Shown piece by piece: positions 34,297 to 43,202 of a DNA stretch of 64,000 nucleotides (position 1 is the stretch's first letter; each line of letters starts with the position of its first letter). Source of the stretch: Arthrobacter sp. 260. Lineage in GTDB: Bacteria; Actinomycetota; Actinomycetes; Actinomycetales; Micrococcaceae. The notes beneath the pieces are model-generated. The model was not told the DNA's origin, ran no database searches, and was given only the letters and a program-made list of their open reading frames with translations. Both the position numbers and the translations under genes were made by a program. The stretch covers positions 124,001 through 188,000 of the forward strand of contig NZ_JABFOE010000004.1 of NCBI RefSeq assembly GCF_013116745.1, written 5' to 3'.

Positions 34297-35225
34297 GCTG
34301 TCACCACTTTCGGGTCAATGAGGGTATAGAGAAGGTCGATTATCAGGTTGACCACCACATACACAGCGGCGCAGAGCAGAACGATGCCGATGATCACCGG
34401 CAGATCCTTGTTGTAGACGGAGGCAAGGGTCAGTGCTCCAATTCCCTGTCGGCTGAAGAGAGTCTCGACGATGACTGACCCGCCGAGGAGGGATGCGACC
34501 ACGAAACCGGACAATGTCATCACCGGGATCGCGGCATGCCGGACAGCGTGCAGGACCCGCACCGGCAGATCACGCATTCCTCGGGCGCGGGCCGTCAGGA
34601 TGAACGGCTGCTCCAGGACATCCTCAAGCTCGTTCCGGAACACCTGCGACAGCGTCCCAAAGACCGCCAGCGCCAGAGTGAGCGCAGGAAGGACAAGTGC
34701 GGAGAAGCCGTTGTCTCCTCCGATCGGAAACCACTGCAGGGTGAAGGAAAAGACGATGAGCAGAGCGAAGCCGATAATGAAGGTCGGCGTTGCCGCCAAG
34801 ACCACCTCCACCCCGGAGACAAGCGACCGGACCCAGTTCGACCGCTGCGCTGAGAGCACCGCCACCGCGAAAGTGAGGGGCAAAGCGAGAACCGTAGCGG
34901 CAGCGGCGAGCATCCCGGTGGCCCCTATCTGCTGGCCGATCGCCTCGCTGACGGGTATGCGGAGCCGATAGGACTGGCCCAGGTCTCCCTGGAAGAGATT
35001 CCCGAGGTAGCCGGCGTACTGAACGATAAAGGGCTCATCCAGCAAATAGTCGCTGCGAACCTGCGCTATGGTCTCTGCGGTCGGCCTGGCGTCCGGGCCG
35101 CCCAGGATCAGCAACGCCGTGTCGCCCGGAATAAGATACACCGCCAGGAAGGTCATCGTCGCAGCCCCCCAGAGAACACCGACCCCAACGAGTAGCCGGA
35201 GCAGAATACGCCGCACGGTGTGCAT
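34293..35225 (-). CDS. Dipeptide-type ABC permease (DppB-like)
   Basis: 310 residues with six helices. N-terminal RRILLRLLVGVGVLWGAATM and the periplasmic segment FQGDLGQSYR are DppB-typical; the EAA-like loop is TARARGMRDLPVRVLHAVRH. The ATG starts directly after the stop codon of the binding-protein gene (35226), so all four transporter genes are coupled. Substrate is set by the binding protein and is not evident. Confidence 0.92.
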   Translation of the reverse strand: MHTVRRILLRLLVGVGVLWGAATMTFLAVYLIPGDTALLILGGPDARPTAETIAQVRSDYLLDEPFIVQYAGYLGNLFQGDLGQSYRLRIPVSEAIGQQIGATGMLAAAATVLALPLTFAVAVLSAQRSNWVRSLVSGVEVVLAATPTFIIGFALLIVFSFTLQWFPIGGDNGFSALVLPALTLALAVFGTLSQVFRNELEDVLEQPFILTARARGMRDLPVRVLHAVRHAAIPVMTLSGFVVASLLGGSVIVETLFSRQGIGALTLASVYNKDLPVIIGIVLLCAAVYVVVNLIIDLLYTLIDPKVVTA

Positions 35226-36890
35226 CTACTCTGCCTTCCACGCGTAGGTCAGGACGGGCACGGGATGGGAGGTGTCGACTGCGACATCCTGCACAGCTGT
35301 GGAGTAGGCGAACTGGCTGTGGTTCTCATAAAGAGGGAGCCCCGGCACAATGTCCAACAGCCGGTGCTGGACCTCGGAGTAGGCGTCCTCAGCGATAGGA
35401 CCGTCGTCGGCCTCGCGAGCTGTCCGCAACAAATCATCCAACGCCGGATCATCAACGTAGGAAGAGTTCTGACCGATTCTCTCACCGGTGATCTCCGAGG
35501 AGTGATACCTGATGAACAGCACATCGGTGGTGTTGGTGTGCCACACTCCGGCCAGCGCATCGTAGTCCCCGGCGTACCGCAGCTCGCTCAACTGTGCCTG
35601 CGGCAACTGGATGATCTGGAGGTCGAAGCCAGCCTTCCTCGCCTCGCCCTGCAGCTGAACCAGCAGGGGGCTAGGAGTGGTGCTCTCGACGGTGGGCACC
35701 TCAATGACGAGCCGCTCCCCGTCCTTGATACGGAATCCGTCGCTGTCGCGTTCGGTCCATCCCGCCTCGTCCAGGAGCTCGTTGGCGCGATCAAGGTCGT
35801 ACTCTAAAGTTCCCTCAACCGTGGGGTCATAATATTTGCTGGCCGTGGAGAGGAAGCTGTCGGTGGGGGAGTAGGTCCCAAAACCGAGGCTCTCGGCCAC
35901 GGCCTGCGTGTCTACCGCCGCTACGAAGGCCTGACGTACAGCGAGGTCATCAAACGGTGCCCTGTTCAGGTTGAAGCTCAGAACGTTCGGGCTGCCGCCA
36001 CGAATCAGGTTCTGGTACTCGAAGGCCGGGTTCTCCTGCACTGCTGCGGCGTTCTGGGGTGCGAGGTTCTCCGTCAGGTCGTACTGGCCCGAGACCAGAG
36101 ACTGGTGGCGGATGACTGGCTCGCTGACCAGGGTGACCTCGACGCCGTCGAGGTAGGCCTCACCGTCGCCTTCCAGCCACTCGGGTGCCCAGTCGTAGCC
36201 TTCCCGCTTGGTGTAGCTGATGCCCTGACCCGGCCGGTAATCAGCAACCGTGAACGGGCCTGTTCCAATCGGTTCCTGGCACAGCGTCTCAGGGGATTCT
36301 TCGATTGCCTTTCCGGAGTTCATGCCCAGCCACGACTGGGCCAGCGTGTAGAGGAAGGGAGTGTAGGCGTACTCCAGGTGAGCCTCGAACGTGTACTCAT
36401 CAATCACCGTGCCATCCACGTAGGGCGCAATGTAGGCGGCCGCAAGGGGGGATTTGGTCGCAGGATCCCTCATATGCTCGAAGTTCTGACCGAGCACCTC
36501 GGCGTTCCAGGGGGAGCCGTCACTGAAAGTGACACCCTCCTTGAGGTGAAAGGTGTACGTCTTGCCGTCGTCTGAAATCTCCCACGACTCGGCGAGATAG
36601 GGAGCTATTTCGCCGTCGTCGTCAAGGGTGACCACATTGTCGTAGATCAGCCGCCCCAGGAACTGCTGCTGGGTTGCTGAAATGCCGTGCCCGTCGAGGC
36701 AGCCCGGCTCCGCCGAAATGGATACGTCGAGGATGCCACCCGACACAGGGACCGCGGCCGGATCAGCAGCCGGGTTGGCGGACGCTGAGCAACCGCTCAT
36801 CAGGGTGGCTACGAGCAGCGATGTGAGAACGGCAATCCTGCGCGGTGGTCGCGGGGAATTTTGGGCAGGATGAAGCGCTGAATTGATCAT
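35226..36890 (-). CDS. Extracellular solute-binding lipoprotein, family 5
   Basis: 554 residues. A signal peptide ends in a lipobox LMSGC (Cys about residue 34), so the mature protein is a membrane-anchored lipoprotein. The body matches SBP_bac_5: ISAEPGCLDGHG, LAESWEISDDGKTYTFHLKEGVTFSDG and the FNLNRAPFDDLAVRQAF stretch. It is the first gene of the operon; the ATG has AAGGA upstream. Family 5 proteins bind peptides, nickel, glutathione or small organic molecules; the enzymes encoded downstream suggest an organosulfur or related compound. Confidence 0.92.
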   Translation of the reverse strand: MINSALHPAQNSPRPPRRIAVLTSLLVATLMSGCSASANPAADPAAVPVSGGILDVSISAEPGCLDGHGISATQQQFLGRLIYDNVVTLDDDGEIAPYLAESWEISDDGKTYTFHLKEGVTFSDGSPWNAEVLGQNFEHMRDPATKSPLAAAYIAPYVDGTVIDEYTFEAHLEYAYTPFLYTLAQSWLGMNSGKAIEESPETLCQEPIGTGPFTVADYRPGQGISYTKREGYDWAPEWLEGDGEAYLDGVEVTLVSEPVIRHQSLVSGQYDLTENLAPQNAAAVQENPAFEYQNLIRGGSPNVLSFNLNRAPFDDLAVRQAFVAAVDTQAVAESLGFGTYSPTDSFLSTASKYYDPTVEGTLEYDLDRANELLDEAGWTERDSDGFRIKDGERLVIEVPTVESTTPSPLLVQLQGEARKAGFDLQIIQLPQAQLSELRYAGDYDALAGVWHTNTTDVLFIRYHSSEITGERIGQNSSYVDDPALDDLLRTAREADDGPIAEDAYSEVQHRLLDIVPGLPLYENHSQFAYSTAVQDVAVDTSHPVPVLTYAWKAE

Positions 36891-37304
36891 GTGCTATTCC
36901 TTGATGCGGTCCGGGGCACACTAAAGGCACTGCCCGGAGAAAGAATGAATGGGGTGTCGAATTAGCGCTGAATAGTTAGCGCGAAGTTACTAGGAAATAG
37001 AACGGCTGGCCGGACAACTCACGAGGTACGCCTTTCGAAGTGCTCTTGCCTGCGCCGGCTCGGTCGGGGAATCACCGAGGCGAAGGCCGCTTCGTCATCC
37101 GAACCACCCACGAACATGGGGTTGGTGCGCGATCCAGTCGGAGCTTTACGACCGCGTCTCTTGAAGCTGCCCCCAGTATATGCACAATGTGCAGACCGGC
37201 AATTAATAGGAAGTAACTTTCATCAATTGCGGGTCATAACTGTGCGAACACCAGGGCCGTTTGTTTGGGCGAGGAATTTGCTCTCACTTGTGGGCACCAT
37301 TCGC
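36891..37304. promoter_or_regulatory. Leader and promoter region of the transporter operon
   Basis: A 414-base spacer between the minus-strand binding-protein gene and the end of the minus-strand VOC gene. It holds two direct TTAGCGC copies (36962-36968 and 36976-36982, 14 bases apart), a possible regulator site, and a leader hairpin TCCGGGGCA (36910-36918) with TGCCCGGA (36931-36938), paired except for one bulged G. I looked for a SAM-type riboswitch on the minus strand and did not see one. The region is A/T-richer than its neighbours. Confidence 0.5.
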
Positions 37305-37676
37305 TCAGACATGCTGGTCAACAATGACCGGATTCCCGTCCGGGTCGACCACCACGAAACTTGCGGGACCGGTCGTCTCCTCATCCGCTTCCGCCAGGAA
37401 ATCAGCGCCGGAGGCCCTCAATTGTCGCTGCAGATCCCGGACATCAGTGAAGGTTTCAAGGGGCCCCGCGTTTTGATCCCACCCCGGGTTGAAAGTCAAC
37501 GAGTTTCTCTCGAACATCCCCTGGAACAGTCCGAGGACAGTCTCACCGTTCTTGAGGATCAACCGGTTCTGGGCGATGTCCCCGCCATGTTTGGTGAACC
37601 CGAGAGATTCGTAGAAGGTGGCCGAAGCCTGGATGTCCTTGACGGCAAGGCTGACGGAAAATGCTCCGAGTTCCAC
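37305..37676 (-). CDS. VOC family protein (glyoxalase-like)
   Basis: 123 residues from a GTG with CGGAG six bases upstream. Beta-alpha-beta-beta-beta modules: AFSVSLAVKDIQASATFYESLGF at the start and ASFVVVDPDGNPVIVDQH at the end, as in glyoxalase/bleomycin-resistance/dioxygenase folds. No substrate can be assigned. Starting further upstream would add about 40 residues unrelated to the family. It is divergent from the hydrolase gene at 37898. Confidence 0.85.
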   Translation of the reverse strand: MELGAFSVSLAVKDIQASATFYESLGFTKHGGDIAQNRLILKNGETVLGLFQGMFERNSLTFNPGWDQNAGPLETFTDVRDLQRQLRASGADFLAEADEETTGPASFVVVDPDGNPVIVDQHV

Positions 37677-37729
37677 GCTGTACTCCGCTCTGCTGGGTTG
37701 CTGGATGCCTTTGATAGTAGCCGGGGCAG

Positions 37730-37847
37730 CCGCCGCCCGAAGGCGGCGGACAGCGCCCAGGGTGCGTCCGTCGACTACGAGAATTGCATCCTGGGGCACC
37801 CAACGGGCGTGAGAGACTACGCGTTCCTCGTGGTGCTAAACAGCACC
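37730..37847. promoter_or_regulatory. Two hairpins in the VOC/hydrolase divergent spacer
   Basis: CCGCCGCC-CGAA-GGCGGCGG (37730-37749), read on the minus strand as an 8-bp stem with a TTCG loop, lies in the putative leader of the VOC gene. GGTGCT-AAAC-AGCACC (37832-37847) lies 50 bases before the hydrolase ATG. Neither has a T-tract; they may be leader structures or operators. Confidence 0.35.
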
Positions 37848-37897
37848 GGTTCTCGCGACTCTGGTGAGTATCAGCCCCGCAAGCCACGGAGGAACCC

Positions 37898-38725
37898 ATG
37901 AGCTATGTCACCACCCAAGATGGCAGCCAAATCTTCTATAAGGATTGGGGGCCAGCTGGCGGCGCGCCCGTCCTCCTCAGTCACGGATGGCCACTCAACA
38001 GCGACGCGTGGGAAGCCACAGCATCCTTCCTCGCTGGGCACGGCTACCGGGCCATCGCCCATGACCGGCGGGGACACGGAAAGTCCACCCAGACCTGGAC
38101 TGGCAACGAGATGGATACCTACGCTGACGACCTTAATGCCGTTCTGACCACTCTGGACGTCACCGGGGTCACGCTGGTGGGTCACTCCACCGGCGGCGGA
38201 GAGATTGTGCGCTACGTTGCCCGACACGGCAGTGCCCGGGTCGCGAAAATGATCCTCGTGTCAGCGGTACCGCCCTTCATGCTTCGCACCGAGGACAACC
38301 CAGCGGGGCTTCCGATCGACGTCTTCGACGGGATCCGCGCTGGCGAGGCAGCAAACCGGTCACAGTTGTACCGGGACTTTGCCGATGGTCCGTTCTTCGG
38401 TCACAACCGGACCGGCACCGTTCCGCAGGGGACCCGTGACGCCTTCTGGTTGCAGGGGCTCGCCGCGGGGACCCACAACACGTACGAGTGCATTGCCGCG
38501 TTCAGCGCCACCGATTTCAGGGAGGACCTGACCCGGGTTGATGTGCCGACCCTGATCATTCAGGGCGACGACGACCAGATCGTGCCGTTCGACCTGAGCG
38601 GGAAGCTCTCGGTCCAGTTGATCCCGGACGCCGAACTCATCGTGTACGAAGGCGGCGCGCACGGCCTCCCCGACACTGAACGCGAACGGCTTCACTCCGA
38701 CATCCTGTCCTTCATCTCCACCTAA
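37898..38725 (+). CDS. Alpha/beta hydrolase, cofactor-free haloperoxidase type
   Basis: 275 residues. The order matches non-haem chloroperoxidases: SHGWPLNSDAWE oxyanion region, HDRRGHGKS, nucleophile GHSTGGGE (Ser near 97), the acid in IIQGDDDQIVPF, and the His in YEGGAHGLP near the C-terminus. Such enzymes are serine esterases or perhydrolases in practice. The ATG has a strong GGAGGAACCC site. A second hydrolase follows 27 bases later, probably in the same transcript. Confidence 0.9.
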   Translation: MSYVTTQDGSQIFYKDWGPAGGAPVLLSHGWPLNSDAWEATASFLAGHGYRAIAHDRRGHGKSTQTWTGNEMDTYADDLNAVLTTLDVTGVTLVGHSTGGGEIVRYVARHGSARVAKMILVSAVPPFMLRTEDNPAGLPIDVFDGIRAGEAANRSQLYRDFADGPFFGHNRTGTVPQGTRDAFWLQGLAAGTHNTYECIAAFSATDFREDLTRVDVPTLIIQGDDDQIVPFDLSGKLSVQLIPDAELIVYEGGAHGLPDTERERLHSDILSFIST

Positions 38726-38752
38726 ACGTTCCATCGTAAGGAACCAATCGTC

Positions 38753-39586
38753 ATGAGCAGCTTCAAGACACCAAACACCATTGTCCTGGTCCACGGACTG
38801 TGGGTCACACCCCGCAGCTGGGAAGACTGGAAAGCCCGCTTCGAGGCCAAAGGCTTCACAGTTCACACACCGGCCTATCCCGGTTTCGACATTGAGGTCG
38901 AGGCACTGCGCGAGAACCCTGACGTGATAGCCAAGCTCACAGTGCCAGAAACTGTCGAACATCTGGCTGGCGTGATCGAGGCCCTCCCCGAGCCCCCCAT
39001 CATCATGGGGCACTCCTTCGGCGGGGCACTTACCCAGTTGCTGCTCGCCCGGGGACTCGGTGCCGCCGGGGCAGCAATCAATTCAGCCCCCACCGAAGGC
39101 GTACGGGTCACACCGCTATCCCAGGCGCGGTCCCTGTTTCCAGCCCTGAAGAACCCGGCGAACTACCGCAAGGCTGTCGGGTTCACGGCCGACGAGTGGC
39201 ACTACGCCTTCGCCAACACCATCAGCCGTGAAGAGTCCGACGCAGCCTACGAGCGCTACGCCATTGCCGCCCCGGGGAACTGGGTCTGGGCCTATGGTCT
39301 GCTGGCGAACTTCAAACCCGGACACCAGGAGACGTGGGTGGACTACTCGATCGACAGGGCGCCGCTGCTGTTCATCGGTGGGGGAGACGACCACATCATG
39401 CCCCCATCGGTGAACAAATCGAACGCCAAGCACTGGGGAAAGTCGCCCGCCCTCACCGAGTACCACGAGTTTCCGGGCCGCTCCCACTGGACCTGTGCTG
39501 AGCCCGGATGGGAGGCAGTCGCCGACTACGCACTGGACTGGACACTCGCACATGCCCAGGAAATGCCGTCCTCGGCTACCGCGTGA
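38753..39586 (+). CDS. Alpha/beta hydrolase
   Basis: 277 residues. Oxyanion motif VLVHGLWVTPRSWE, nucleophile GHSFGGALT (Ser near 85), acid in GGGDDHIMPP, and His in GRSHWTCAEPGW; the triad is complete. It belongs to the HGLW-type alpha/beta hydrolases found throughout actinobacteria, with no defined substrate. AAGGAA precedes the ATG. It is the second of two tandem hydrolases and precedes the LuxR-type regulator gene by about 90 bases. Confidence 0.88.
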   Translation: MSSFKTPNTIVLVHGLWVTPRSWEDWKARFEAKGFTVHTPAYPGFDIEVEALRENPDVIAKLTVPETVEHLAGVIEALPEPPIIMGHSFGGALTQLLLARGLGAAGAAINSAPTEGVRVTPLSQARSLFPALKNPANYRKAVGFTADEWHYAFANTISREESDAAYERYAIAAPGNWVWAYGLLANFKPGHQETWVDYSIDRAPLLFIGGGDDHIMPPSVNKSNAKHWGKSPALTEYHEFPGRSHWTCAEPGWEAVADYALDWTLAHAQEMPSSATA

Positions 39587-39679
39587 CCAATTGGGGAGAC
39601 ATCCAGTTCCCTTTCCAGAGAATCGGCCCGTTGCTATCATCATCCCGATAACCCAGATTGGTCTCAGGATCGGGACTCA

Positions 39680-42445
39680 ATGGTCAGGCACACGCCGCCA
39701 GGTAGTTTCGTTGGACGATTCGACGACAGAGCCTGGCTTGCTGCACTCATTGCGTCGGCCGCTGATGGCTCGGGAGCGGCCGGGGTGCTCCGAGGCGAGG
39801 CCGGGATCGGTAAGACCTCGCTGGTCCTGTCAGTGCTCGCCGGGTTTCCCGGGCTACGGGTGCAGCCGCTCACCGGCGTCGAAACCGAGTCCGACCTTCC
39901 CTACGGCGCGTTGCAGCGCTTCGTGCTGGCCCACCGGGGATGGCTGGAGATTCTCCCTCCTGACCAGCGGGCGGCGTTGCTCGCTGCCTGCGGGCTGACC
40001 CCGGGGGCTCCTGCACCCCGTCCGCTGGTCGGTCTGGGCGTCCTGGGGCTCCTGTCCGGATTATCTGCCGGACAACCCCTCGTATGGTTCTGCGACGACG
40101 CCCAGTGGCTGGATTCCGAGTCGCTTGCCGCCTTTGCCTTCGCCGGGCGGCGTCTGACCACCGAACGGGTGGCCTTGCTGTTTGTTGCCCGGAGCGACGA
40201 CGACGAAGCCACCGTTCTCGATGACTTTCCGACCCACACCCTCGGCGGCCTCACCGAGGGCGAGGCGACCACGCTGCTCACTTCCTCCTCACCCCACCCG
40301 GTGGACCCGCGCGTGGCCCAACGCCTGGTCCGATCATCGGGCGGGAACCCTCTCGTGCTGGTGCAGCTTCCGGGCGCACTGACCCACCATCAGCTCAGTG
40401 GGGAAGAAGCGCTTCCCGATCCGATCCCGGCCGGACGGTGGTTGCAAGGCCACTATCTCCGGGAAATCGAGGCGGCGGACACCGGGACACGGCTCTGGCT
40501 GTTGACCGCGGCCGCCGAACCCGACGGAAATCTGGAGGTCATCACCGCGGCCAGCGAGGCGCTGGGACTGGGAAGGGACGCCTCGTGCGCGGCAGAAACC
40601 GCCGGCCTGGTGCGTGTCGACAGAACCGTCGAGTTCCGCCATCCGCTGGTCCGGTCCGCGATCTACCACGGCGCGCCCCGCCACGACGTCCGTGCGGTGC
40701 ACGCCCAGTTGGCAACGGTGGCCCAGCAGCGGGGCGAGACCTACCGGCAGATCCTGCACCGCTGTGCCGCGACCATAGGTCCCGACGATGAGGTTGCTGC
40801 CGCGCTCGAAGGCCAGGCCCAACCACGCGGCGGGCACGACTATACGACCCGCGCCACGCTCCTGCTCCGGGCGGCTGCCCTCACCTCATCCGCACCGACG
40901 AGGACCTCGCGCCTGCTTGCCGCCAGTGAATACGCGATTGCCGCAGGATCAGGAGTGCAGGCCAGCGCGCTCCTCAAAAGTATCGACCCGAACCTTCTGG
41001 ACGACGTCGGACGGGGACGGCTGATCATCGCCCACTGTGAAATGGACATCGCCGCTCCCAGCCAGGGCCCCCAGTTCCCCCTCCGCGCCCGCCGGCTGCT
41101 TTCGGCGGCCCGACTTTTCCGCGCTACCGAACCCGATCGAGCCCGGCAGGCGATCATTTCAGCCTTCTGGGCGCTGGTGCTGGCCGATGAGTTGGTGCAG
41201 GGGACATCGTCGCGCGAAATCGCTGAAGAGGCGCGGCTGATCTGCGGTACCCGCCCGAGCGGGCACCTGCCAACCCAGGCGCTCGTCGCATTGAGTACCC
41301 TGGTGCTCGACGGACGGGCAGCGGCAGCGCCCCTCGTGGGTGAGGCCAGTCGAATGGCGACCACGGCGCTGGTGTCCGAGGAGGACGTTCTGCAGTCCTG
41401 CGTGTGTATCGCCTATGCAGCGGACCTCCTGCATGACCCGGCGTCGAGTTCAGCAGTCATTCTGCGGGCAGAGCAGATCGCCCGGGGCTGCGGGGCGACT
41501 CTGGCACTGTGCCGCATTCTGCTGTTGGGGGCTTACGAGAGTGTGCTGCTGGGCGAGGTCAGCGCGGGGAGGGAAAAGTTGCGGAACGCGGCGTCCCTCG
41601 TCACCTTTATGGGTTTGCCGCCCCGATGCGCGAACATAGTGACGTCGCTGCCCGCCCTGCGGGGCTGGAGCGGTACCGAGTCTGCGCCTGTCGAGGAGAA
41701 CCTGACCGCGGAGGCGAAAGCGGTGGGGTACGGCATCAGTGTGTCGTCGCATCTCATCGGTACCATGCTCCTGCGTGCGTCCCAGGGCCGATATGTGGAG
41801 GCATGGGATGCTGGACGCCTGGTCAAATATGACGACCCGTTCTACGTCGGGGCGCACTATCTCCCCGACCTGATCGAATGTGCGTCACGGGCCGGGGACT
41901 ACCCCGCGGCCGCTCACCTCCTGCAAAAACTCAAGAGCGAGGAATGCACGGCCGAAAGCCGCATGGCGGCCGGTCTCAGGGAGCGAAGCCTCGCGCTTCT
42001 GGCGGCAGATGAGTCAACCATCCACTTTGACCGGGCGTTAGACCTGCTCGCTCAGCCCGGTCTCGAGATGGACTCCGCCCGCACCCACCTGTTGTACGGG
42101 GAGTGGCTACGCCGACGACGGAGACGCTCGGCGGCAGCCCGCCATCTGTCCACCGCGCTCGACCTTTTTCGCGAACTCGACGCACCCTGCTGGGCGAACC
42201 GCGCGAGCAGGGAACTCGCCGCGCTGGGAGAGTTCCACCCTCAGACCCTTCGTGTGGCGACCACCCTGCTGACATCCCAGGAACTGGCAGTTGCCTCCCT
42301 CGCCAGAGACGGCTTCACCAACTCTGACATTGCGGTGCGGCTGTTCGTGAGTCCCAACACAGTCGACTACCACCTCCGCAAGGTGTTCCGGAAGGTCGGC
42401 GTGAGGTCCCGCCGGCAATTGCAGGGCATCGACCTCAGCGCCTGA
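39680..42445 (+). CDS. Large LuxR-family ATPase regulator
   Basis: 921 residues. N-terminal AAA-type ATPase with Walker A GEAGIGKT (39-46) and Walker B LVWFCDDAQWLD, a long helical repeat middle, and a C-terminal LuxR helix-turn-helix in the last 65 residues (LTSQELAVASLARDGFTNSD then SPNTVDYHLRKVFRKVGV). This is the MalT/LAL layout of ligand-dependent activators. Target genes are unknown; the two hydrolase genes just upstream on the same strand are the nearest candidates. It is convergent with DUF4193. Confidence 0.9.
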   Translation: MVRHTPPGSFVGRFDDRAWLAALIASAADGSGAAGVLRGEAGIGKTSLVLSVLAGFPGLRVQPLTGVETESDLPYGALQRFVLAHRGWLEILPPDQRAALLAACGLTPGAPAPRPLVGLGVLGLLSGLSAGQPLVWFCDDAQWLDSESLAAFAFAGRRLTTERVALLFVARSDDDEATVLDDFPTHTLGGLTEGEATTLLTSSSPHPVDPRVAQRLVRSSGGNPLVLVQLPGALTHHQLSGEEALPDPIPAGRWLQGHYLREIEAADTGTRLWLLTAAAEPDGNLEVITAASEALGLGRDASCAAETAGLVRVDRTVEFRHPLVRSAIYHGAPRHDVRAVHAQLATVAQQRGETYRQILHRCAATIGPDDEVAAALEGQAQPRGGHDYTTRATLLLRAAALTSSAPTRTSRLLAASEYAIAAGSGVQASALLKSIDPNLLDDVGRGRLIIAHCEMDIAAPSQGPQFPLRARRLLSAARLFRATEPDRARQAIISAFWALVLADELVQGTSSREIAEEARLICGTRPSGHLPTQALVALSTLVLDGRAAAAPLVGEASRMATTALVSEEDVLQSCVCIAYAADLLHDPASSSAVILRAEQIARGCGATLALCRILLLGAYESVLLGEVSAGREKLRNAASLVTFMGLPPRCANIVTSLPALRGWSGTESAPVEENLTAEAKAVGYGISVSSHLIGTMLLRASQGRYVEAWDAGRLVKYDDPFYVGAHYLPDLIECASRAGDYPAAAHLLQKLKSEECTAESRMAAGLRERSLALLAADESTIHFDRALDLLAQPGLEMDSARTHLLYGEWLRRRRRRSAAARHLSTALDLFRELDAPCWANRASRELAALGEFHPQTLRVATTLLTSQELAVASLARDGFTNSDIAVRLFVSPNTVDYHLRKVFRKVGVRSRRQLQGIDLSA

Positions 42446-42565
42446 CCCTATTCTTCAACTGTCTGCGGATCGGCACCAACCCGGTATCAGTTGACTGGAT
42501 GGTCAGGACCGACAGATAGCCACCAGCAGCACATCCGGGTCGAGTACCTCAGCCAAGGACTGAGA

Positions 42566-42868
42566 CTATCCTTCGCATTCGGCGCAGTACTTGTCGCCGT
42601 TCTTCTCGCGTGCAAGCTGGGTGCGGTGCTTCACCAGGAAGCAGGACATGCAGGTGAACTCGTCTTCACGCTCGGGGATGACCGAGATGAGGAGTTCTTC
42701 CTCCAGGACAGCGCCGGGGAGATCGAAGCCTTCAGCAGTGTCGCTCTCGTCGGTGTCAATCGTTGACGACTGGGTGGTGGCGCTGCGTTGAGCCTGAATC
42801 GCTTCGAGCGATTCGTTGACAGGCTGGTCCTCGGGCCTGACGCGTGGTTCGTCGTAGTCTGTTGCCAT
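42566..42868 (-). CDS. DUF4193 zinc-ribbon-like protein
   Basis: 100 residues, acidic in the middle. The C-terminal half carries two CxxC pairs, FTCMSCFLVKHR and KYCAECEG, which should bind one zinc. It matches DUF4193, a widespread actinobacterial family of unknown function. The ATG has GAAGGAGAAG 10-12 bases upstream. The gene is monocistronic and preceded by palindromes and a triple repeat in its upstream region. Confidence 0.88.
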   Translation of the reverse strand: MATDYDEPRVRPEDQPVNESLEAIQAQRSATTQSSTIDTDESDTAEGFDLPGAVLEEELLISVIPEREDEFTCMSCFLVKHRTQLAREKNGDKYCAECEG

Positions 42869-42970
42869 GCGGGCGTTGCTTCTCCTTCAGTTGTGTGATC
42901 AACCAGAGTACAGGGATCACCAGCCGGAATTGGCCGGCTTACGCTATAAGCGTCTAGGGGGGCCATTAAG

Positions 42971-43020
42971 TTCCTTCGGGGTCTAAATTCCTTCGGCGTC
43001 GCCGAGGTTCCTTCAGGATC
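42971..43020. repeat. Triple 13-base direct repeat
   Basis: TTCCTTCGGGGTC (42971-42983), TTCCTTCGGCGTC (42988-43000) and TTCCTTCAGGATC (43008-43020) repeat at 17- and 20-base steps, about 100 bases upstream of the DUF4193 start. They could be sites for a regulator of DUF4193 or the remnant of a short coding repeat. Confidence 0.65.
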
Positions 43021-43166
43021 GACCCGTGATGAGTGTACGGGGCTACCGCGAGCGAACCTCGCCGTCCAGGCTCGTGACTTTCGCCACACATCCAGCAATG
43101 AGTCTCAGGATGCTCACGATGTAGACGGAAATCAGTAGCTCCAACCCCGTCGCTAAGGCCATTTGC

Positions 43167-43196
43167 TCATCCGCCTAGTAAGCGGATGACTAGGCT
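43167..43196 (+). promoter_or_regulatory. Palindrome and leaderless -10 before the phosphatase
   Basis: TCATCCGC-CTAGTAA-GCGGATGA (8-bp perfect arms) is followed directly by TAGGCT (43191-43196), a -10-like box six bases before the ATG at 43203. No ribosome binding site fits in the remaining space, so the transcript is probably leaderless and the palindrome may be an operator in the spacer region. Confidence 0.5.
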
Positions 43197-43202
43197 GGGT
43201 GG

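Larger units (their letters stand above)
42869..43202. other. Spacer between divergent DUF4193 and phosphatase genes
   Basis: 334 bases without a convincing gene. It contains, in order, AGCCGG-AATTGG-CCGGCT (42922-42939), ACGCT-ATA-AGCGT (42941-42953, which on the minus strand includes a -10-like TTATAG for DUF4193), a triple 13-base repeat (42971-43020), and the inverted repeat TCATCCGC-CTAGTAA-GCGGATGA (43167-43189) just before a leaderless phosphatase start. Confidence 0.55.

Noticed and set aside
36891-37304. Possible SAM-type riboswitch before the sulfur-like operon
   Set aside because: The minus-strand leader lacks the conserved core of known SAM riboswitches; only a simple hairpin and direct repeat are visible.
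42631-43098. A 155-codon minus-strand open frame overlapping DUF4193 and its upstream repeats
   Set aside because: Out of frame with DUF4193, which has its own start, ribosome binding site and zinc motif.
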